NCBI GenBank assembly: GCA_028289725.1
Contig: JANQOH010000146.1
Coordinates: 1 to 9,115, forward strand
Source: Alphaproteobacteria bacterium
Lineage (GTDB): Bacteria; Pseudomonadota; Alphaproteobacteria; UBA7887
Direction of reading: 5' to 3'
DNA: 9,115 bases
Part shown: positions 6,028 to 9,115 of the stretch, in pieces
How the letters are laid out: the number at the start of each line of letters is the position of its first letter
Numbering within the stretch: the stretch's first letter is position 1
Notes under the pieces: model-generated
Databases searched by the model: none
The model's input: only the letters and a program-made list of their open reading frames with translations
Told to the model about the DNA's origin: nothing
Program-made: the position numbers and the translations under genes

Positions 6028-6636
6028 ATGATAGGGCGCGTGACTGAGGCGGCGCGAAAATTGATCATCGTCCCTGTCGCGGTCCTGGTTTTGACCGGTG
6101 CCGCGCACGCGGACGAATCACTCGTCGGCAAGCTCCTGGTCGCCGCGCCGTCCATGCCCGATCCCCGATTTCAGGAAACCGTAATTTACATGTGCGTGCA
6201 CGATTCCGACGGTGCGCTCGGTTTGGTCTTGAATCGGCGGATGGGGGTGGTGCCGCGCGAAGCGGTCGCCGAACAGTTCAAGTTGGATGCGATGCCGAGC
6301 TCGGACGAAATCTCACTCCATTGGGGCGGACCCGTCGATCCCGGGCGCGGATTCATTCTGCATTCCAGCGAGTATGTTTCCGACTCCACGGAGGCCGTCG
6401 GCCCGGAAATCGCGTTCTCGATCGATACGCGGATTTTGACCGACTTGGTTGAAGGCAAGGGCCCGGAGCAGGCTCTGTTGGTCCTCGGCTACGCGGGATG
6501 GGGCGCGGGGCAGCTTGAATCCGAGCTGAAACGGGACGATTGGTTGGTGGTTCCGGGCGAAGCGGCGTTCGTATTCGACGAGAATCTGGAAGCCATGTGG
6601 CGATCCGCGCTCGATCTGGTCGAGGTCGATCTCTAA
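6028..6636 (+). CDS. YqgE/AlgH-family (DUF179) protein with a signal peptide
   Basis: 202 residues. The DUF179 domain starts at about residue 31 (SLVGKLLVAAPSMPDPRFQETVIYMC), followed by the family signatures HDSDGALGLVLNRRMG, WGGPVDPGRGFILHS (about 96-110), and LVLGYAGWGAGQLESEL (about 151-167) with the DDWLVV block. Members are about 185-200 residues and of uncertain function; AlgH was linked to alginate regulation in Pseudomonas. The usual YqgE starts directly at the domain and is cytoplasmic. Here residues 1-28 form a Sec-type signal: RKLIIVPVAVLVLTGAAHA, cleavage after Ala28. ATG 6028 has GGGAGAAAG upstream, which supports including the signal. The GTGCGA cluster lies upstream. Confidence 0.88.
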   Translation: MIGRVTEAARKLIIVPVAVLVLTGAAHADESLVGKLLVAAPSMPDPRFQETVIYMCVHDSDGALGLVLNRRMGVVPREAVAEQFKLDAMPSSDEISLHWGGPVDPGRGFILHSSEYVSDSTEAVGPEIAFSIDTRILTDLVEGKGPEQALLVLGYAGWGAGQLESELKRDDWLVVPGEAAFVFDENLEAMWRSALDLVEVDL

Positions 6637-6761
6637 AGCAGCCACCACGAACTTGGAACGGCGGCGGCGCATATCCGATCCGCACCGCGTCCTAACCTAT
6701 GTTTGCGACGGCTTGTCGGGGGCGCTCATAGAAATGAATGAAATTTTGGGGGAGGTATTGC

Positions 6762-7220
6762 GTGTTTAGACTCATTTTATGCGCTATCGGATTGTGCGCC
6801 ATTGGCGTTGGTTTTGCGCCAGGTGCGGCGGTCGCGCAGGCGTGCGGCGATGGCGTTTTCTCCGAGCAAGCGCTCGCCGCGGCGCGCGCTGCACCACCGA
6901 AGGACAGCTGCGTGCTTCAGGAATGGGAAGCGTTGCCCGACGGCGGCAATGGTGACGGGAGCGCGGTAACCGAGACTTGGCGCATCCAAACCTTTGAGCG
7001 CTTTCTTGCGTGCTACAAATCGAGCGCCGGTCACGGTGCCGTTGGCGAGCTCGGCGTTGACACCGAAAAACGTCGGATCCCGTCGGGCACCCGCTTCATC
7101 GCGGCCGTGACTTGTTCGGCGCCGGTTGGCTGCGACGCCGCGGCGGGGGCGGAGCCAAGCTGCGAAGTCGTCTGGGCTGAGCCGGATTGCTGCTACGACA
7201 TGGACCACAACAAGTACTGA
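6762..7220 (+). CDS. Small secreted cysteine-rich protein of unknown function
   Basis: 152 residues from a GTG start. I chose GTG 6762 rather than the ATG at 6738 because GGGGGAGG (6748-6755) lies six bases before it, inside what would otherwise be coding sequence. A signal peptide is clear (VFRLILCAIGLCAIGVGFAPGAAVAQA order, cleavage before CGDG). The mature part of about 125 residues has eight cysteines, including an adjacent Cys-Cys near the end (PDCCYDMD), an even number compatible with four disulfides. The cysteine right after the signal is not in a proper lipobox, so a lipoprotein is less likely. I recognise no domain. It ends 19 bases from the converging putA stop; the 125 bases upstream hold no clear promoter. 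Confidence 0.75.
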   Translation: MFRLILCAIGLCAIGVGFAPGAAVAQACGDGVFSEQALAAARAAPPKDSCVLQEWEALPDGGNGDGSAVTETWRIQTFERFLACYKSSAGHGAVGELGVDTEKRRIPSGTRFIAAVTCSAPVGCDAAAGAEPSCEVVWAEPDCCYDMDHNKY

Positions 7221-7239
7221 CCTTCACGGCGCTTTTTCA

Positions 7240-9115
7240 TTAAACTACGGCGCCGTCGCCGAGGGTCAGTAGGCTGGCGTTGCCGCCCGCCGCGGTGGTG
7301 TCGGTTGAGACCGTTCGTTCGGTGGCGAAACGCGGCAAGTAGTGCGGGCCGCCCGCCTTCGGACCGGTGCCTGAGAGGCCTTCGCCGCCGAATGGCTGTG
7401 CGCCCACCACCGCACCGATCATGTTTCGATTCACATAGACGTTGCCCACCTTGAGGCGCGCGGTCAGATACCGAACGGTTGACTCAATTCGGCTATGGAT
7501 GCCGAGGGTAAGACCAAATCCGGTTCCGTTGATGGCGTCGATAACGGAGTCGAGGCGGTCGGCACGATACCGAATAATGTGGAGCACCGGCCCGAAAACT
7601 TCCTTTTGCAAGAGATCAAGTGCACCAATTTCGAATGCGACGGGCGGGAAGAACGTGCCATGCGTGGCGTCACGGGGGTGCGGCGCACGGCGAACAAGAT
7701 TGCACAGACGTGTCATTGCCGCGGCGTGGGCCTCCAGCATCGAGAGTGCATCCGCGTCGATGACCGGACCAACGTCCGTTGCCAATTGACTGGGGTCGCC
7801 TACCACCAGTTCATCCATCGCTCCCCCGATCATCGCCGTTAAGCGATCGGCGATGTCTTCCTGCAGGAACAAGACGCGCAGAGCTGAGCAACGCTGCCCG
7901 GCACTCTGAAATGCCGATGTGACAACGTCGTGCACCACTTGTTCGGCCAGCGCGCTTGAGTCGACGATCATCGCGTTTTGGCCGCCTGTTTCGGCGATCA
8001 GCGGCGCGATTGGTCCGTCGCGCGCCGCCAGGCTTTGATTGATCAGGCGCGCGGTTTCGGTGGAACCGGTGAACGCGATGCCGGCAATACGCGGGTCCTC
8101 GACCAAGCGCGCACCGACCGTGCCGTCGCCAGGCAGCAGGTGAAGCGCTTCGGGAGGGACGCCCGCTTGATGCAACAGGCGTACGGCCTGCGTCGCGATT
8201 AGCGGCGTCTGTTCCGCCGGTTTCGCGACAACGGTGTTTCCCGCAGCGAGCGCTGCGGTGACCTGACCTGTAAAGATCGCCAATGGGAAATTCCATGGGC
8301 TGATACAGACGAAGGCGCCGCGTCCAACCAGGCGCAACCGGTTACGTTCGCCCGTCGGGCCTGGCAGCACCGTGGGGGCCGCGAAGTCCGCGCGCGCACG
8401 GTGCGCATAGTAGCGGCAGAAATCCGCGGCCTCCCGAATTTCGGCCAGGGCATCCGGAATGGTTTTGCCGGCCTCCCGAACGCACAGCGCCATCAGCGCA
8501 GCGCGTTCCTGTTCGAAAAAGTCGGCCGCGCGCTCGAGGCATGCGGCGCGTTCTCCCGCGGGCGTCTGATCCCAAGTTGTTGCGTATCGGGTCGCAGACT
8601 CGATCGCGCGCGTTGTTGCGGAGGCGTCCGCGTCCGTGACCCGGCCCACCGTTCGCCGCCGATCAGCCGGATCGGTGACCGGACGACCGGGGGCAGAAAG
8701 CAAGTCCCCGTCGACCACTGGTCCAGCTGTCCATTCGTGCGCTGCGGCTTCTTTCATGGCCGCGCCGAGGTCCGACAATGGTTCCGGGGTCCATAGATCG
8801 AGACCGAGCGAGTTGTCTCGTTGCGGCGCGTACAATTGGGCGGGGAGCGGAATCGCCGGATGCGGTATCGCGTCGAGTGCCGCGATTTCCGCGACCGGCC
8901 CGGCGATGAGCTCTTCGATGGGTTGATCCCTGTCGTGAAGGCGGTTCACGAAAGAGGTATTGGCGCCATTTTCCAATAGTCTACGAACCAAATAGGGCAG
9001 CAGCTCTTCATGACTGCCCACAGGTGCGTAGACGCGACAGGGTTTCGCGATCGCCGGATCCGCTGCAATCAGTTCATATAGAGCCTCGCCCATGCCGTGC
9101 AGGCGCTGAAACTCA
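7240..9115 (-). CDS. putA: Bifunctional proline dehydrogenase/P5C dehydrogenase PutA, 5' part outside window
   Basis: About 624 C-terminal residues are present; the frame is open through the window end (EFQRLHGMGEALYE continues upstream of the first ATG), so the gene starts beyond it. PutA oxidises proline to glutamate with FAD and then NAD. The end of the proline dehydrogenase barrel is seen: YAPVGSHEELLPYLVRRLLENGAN, with the Arg pair that binds the proline carboxylate. The aldehyde dehydrogenase domain shows SPWNFPLAIF, the FTGST loop, the general-base ETGGQNAM and the catalytic Cys in FQSAGQRCSALR (about residue 409 of the visible part), then KEVFGPVLH and PFGGEGLSGTGPKAGGPHYL. It ends with TTAAGGNASLLTLG near the stop, so it is a short PutA without the extra C-terminal domain of the longest forms. 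Whether an N-terminal DNA-binding domain exists cannot be seen. Confidence 0.95.
   Translation of the reverse strand, partial: EFQRLHGMGEALYELIAADPAIAKPCRVYAPVGSHEELLPYLVRRLLENGANTSFVNRLHDRDQPIEELIAGPVAEIAALDAIPHPAIPLPAQLYAPQRDNSLGLDLWTPEPLSDLGAAMKEAAAHEWTAGPVVDGDLLSAPGRPVTDPADRRRTVGRVTDADASATTRAIESATRYATTWDQTPAGERAACLERAADFFEQERAALMALCVREAGKTIPDALAEIREAADFCRYYAHRARADFAAPTVLPGPTGERNRLRLVGRGAFVCISPWNFPLAIFTGQVTAALAAGNTVVAKPAEQTPLIATQAVRLLHQAGVPPEALHLLPGDGTVGARLVEDPRIAGIAFTGSTETARLINQSLAARDGPIAPLIAETGGQNAMIVDSSALAEQVVHDVVTSAFQSAGQRCSALRVLFLQEDIADRLTAMIGGAMDELVVGDPSQLATDVGPVIDADALSMLEAHAAAMTRLCNLVRRAPHPRDATHGTFFPPVAFEIGALDLLQKEVFGPVLHIIRYRADRLDSVIDAINGTGFGLTLGIHSRIESTVRYLTARLKVGNVYVNRNMIGAVVGAQPFGGEGLSGTGPKAGGPHYLPRFATERTVSTDTTAAGGNASLLTLGDGAVV

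Noticed and set aside
7226..7256. Perfect 7-base inverted repeat ACGGCGC...GCGCCGT between the converging 152-residue gene and putA, as a terminator
   Set aside because: The loop is 17 bases and the T run lies inside the loop rather than after the stem, so it does not look like an intrinsic terminator for either gene.

Overview
The window looks like a chromosomal segment of a GC-rich alphaproteobacterium. The best lineage marker is a GapR (DUF2312) gene, a family characteristic of Alphaproteobacteria. A short-form PutA and the codon usage agree with this. I cannot name the genus from the sequence.

Left part (1-2530), accessory in character. A small acidic protein with the pattern of a CesT-type type III secretion chaperone is on the minus strand. 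Just downstream, at the window edge, is what looks like the start of another gene with a strong ribosome binding site. Next comes a decayed piece of an IS3-family transposase (+). A 545-residue minus-strand protein follows: a histidine/phenylalanine ammonia-lyase fold with a signal peptide, in which the Ala-Ser-Gly triad that normally builds the MIO cofactor is Gly-Asp-Ala. A short C-terminal fragment resembling an IS5-type transposase lies upstream of it. The lyase therefore sits between two insertion-sequence scars.

Middle part (2600-5560), a plus-strand run of housekeeping and metabolic genes. It holds arfB (ribosome rescue hydrolase), a spermidine synthase-like aminopropyltransferase, a DUF35 zinc-ribbon/OB-fold protein and a thiolase-fold protein. 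The last two overlap by ATGA and are almost certainly partners. The thiolase lacks the nucleophilic cysteine, as in the Ltp2-type aldolases that work with DUF35 proteins.

Right part (5600-9115). gapR (minus) is transcribed divergently from a YqgE/AlgH-family gene (+) that unusually carries a signal peptide. The region between them holds three copies of GTGCGA (two direct, one inverted), one of them at the expected -35 position of gapR. A small cysteine-rich secreted protein of unknown function follows (+). The window ends inside putA (minus), whose C-terminal half (end of the proline dehydrogenase domain plus the P5C dehydrogenase domain) is present.

The most interesting items are the predicted MIO-less exported lyase, the exported YqgE homologue, the Cys-less thiolase/DUF35 pair next to a spermidine synthase, and the lone T3SS chaperone.
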